Below are positions 63,675 to 64,000 of a DNA stretch of 64,000 nucleotides, one piece after another. A program made the translations under genes and the position numbers. Under the pieces are notes generated by a model. The model saw only the letters and a program-made list of their open reading frames with translations, was not told the DNA's origin and made no database searches. The number at the start of each line of letters is the position of its first letter. The first letter of the stretch is position 1. This DNA is from Callaeas wilsoni (lineage: Eukaryota > Chordata > Aves > Passeriformes > Callaeidae): positions 116,670-180,669 of the forward strand of contig VWPU01011661.1 in NCBI GenBank assembly GCA_013398955.1, in the 5' to 3' direction.

Positions 63675-64000
63675 CTGGAAAGCAGAAGCCCCCACGCTGC
63701 CGCGATGATCCGGAGGAGCGGTGGGGGTGCAATCTCCAGCTCTGCGCTGGACCGCACCTCCTCACCCTGGCCCGTGTAGCATCCCTACGGATGCAGCGGC
63801 GCCGGGCTGGAGGGGAAGGGGAAGAGGGGGGAACCCCCAATTTGTGCGGAGAGAGGAGGAGGGTGGTGGGACGTGCCACTGCGCGCCGGGACGGTGCCGC
63901 GCGGGGGGTGACAGCCGCAGCCCGGCGGGTTGCGGGGGCGGCTCGGGGCCGCCAGGCTGCGCTCTCGGTCCGGCCGCCGCGCCTGCCGCCCTCCCCGGGC
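63650..64000. promoter_or_regulatory. CpG island at the window edge, candidate IGSF11 promoter
   Basis: G+C and CpG density rise steeply from about 63650 and peak over the last 150 bases, so the island continues past the window. It has no clear TATA, as expected of CpG promoters. Assignment to IGSF11 rests on mammalian gene order (UPK1B-TEX55-IGSF11) only. No IGSF11 coding exon is visible. Confidence 0.5.

Noticed and set aside
1..64000. CRISPR arrays, bacterial operons, tRNA or rRNA genes, endogenous retrovirus LTR pairs
   Set aside because: None was seen. The base composition, split genes and CR1 content are those of a bird chromosome.

Overview
The window is vertebrate nuclear DNA, most likely avian. 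It has small split exons with GT-AG borders, low coding density, two CpG-rich islands, and several copies of the CR1 LINE. One CR1 copy carries the repeated 'atagaatc' 3' terminus, and CR1 is the dominant interspersed repeat of birds and other sauropsids. Nothing bacterial, viral, CRISPR-like or operon-like is present.

Layout. (1) 1-1.28 kb has no recognised exon and lies beyond the 3' end of the first gene. (2) About 1.28-12.9 kb, minus strand, is a complete uroplakin-1b (UPK1B) tetraspanin gene. Seven coding exons, all with phase-0 borders, rebuild a 255-residue protein. There is also a noncoding first exon, a TATA/CCAAT-type promoter, a tiny upstream ORF and a 3' UTR of about 1.1 kb. Its 5.2-kb first intron holds signs of an antisense, plus-strand spliced transcript. 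(3) 13-24.4 kb is intergenic, with one CR1. (4) About 24.4-26.8 kb, minus strand, holds three exons matching the conserved C-terminus of TEX55 (C3orf30). The 5' part of that gene is unclear because an in-frame TAG interrupts a protein-like reading frame. (5) 27.4-27.9 kb is a CpG island next to, and partly overlapped by, a CR1 with a short tandem expansion. It is the likely TEX55 promoter and perhaps a bidirectional one. (6) 28.5-63.5 kb is about 35 kb with no recognised protein exon. It holds CR1 remnants, a long TTTC microsatellite, a GC-rich patch with open frames and a poly(A) signal near 31 kb, and otherwise unique DNA. (7) 63.65-64 kb is a second CpG island, cut by the window edge, with an exon-like minus-strand block ending in a good splice donor.

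In mammals the order is UPK1B - TEX55 - IGSF11, with IGSF11 transcribed divergently. The UPK1B and TEX55 orientation here fits that block. By inference the right-hand part is IGSF11 5' territory (promoter or first intron, plus strand), but no IGSF11 coding exon was seen. UPK1B is a urothelial plaque tetraspanin and TEX55 a testis/sperm-flagellum protein, so the neighbours share synteny rather than a pathway. No convincing new biological system was found. The most useful leads are the antisense unit inside UPK1B intron 1, the TEX55 TAG/splice ambiguity, and the exon-like blocks at the CpG islands.
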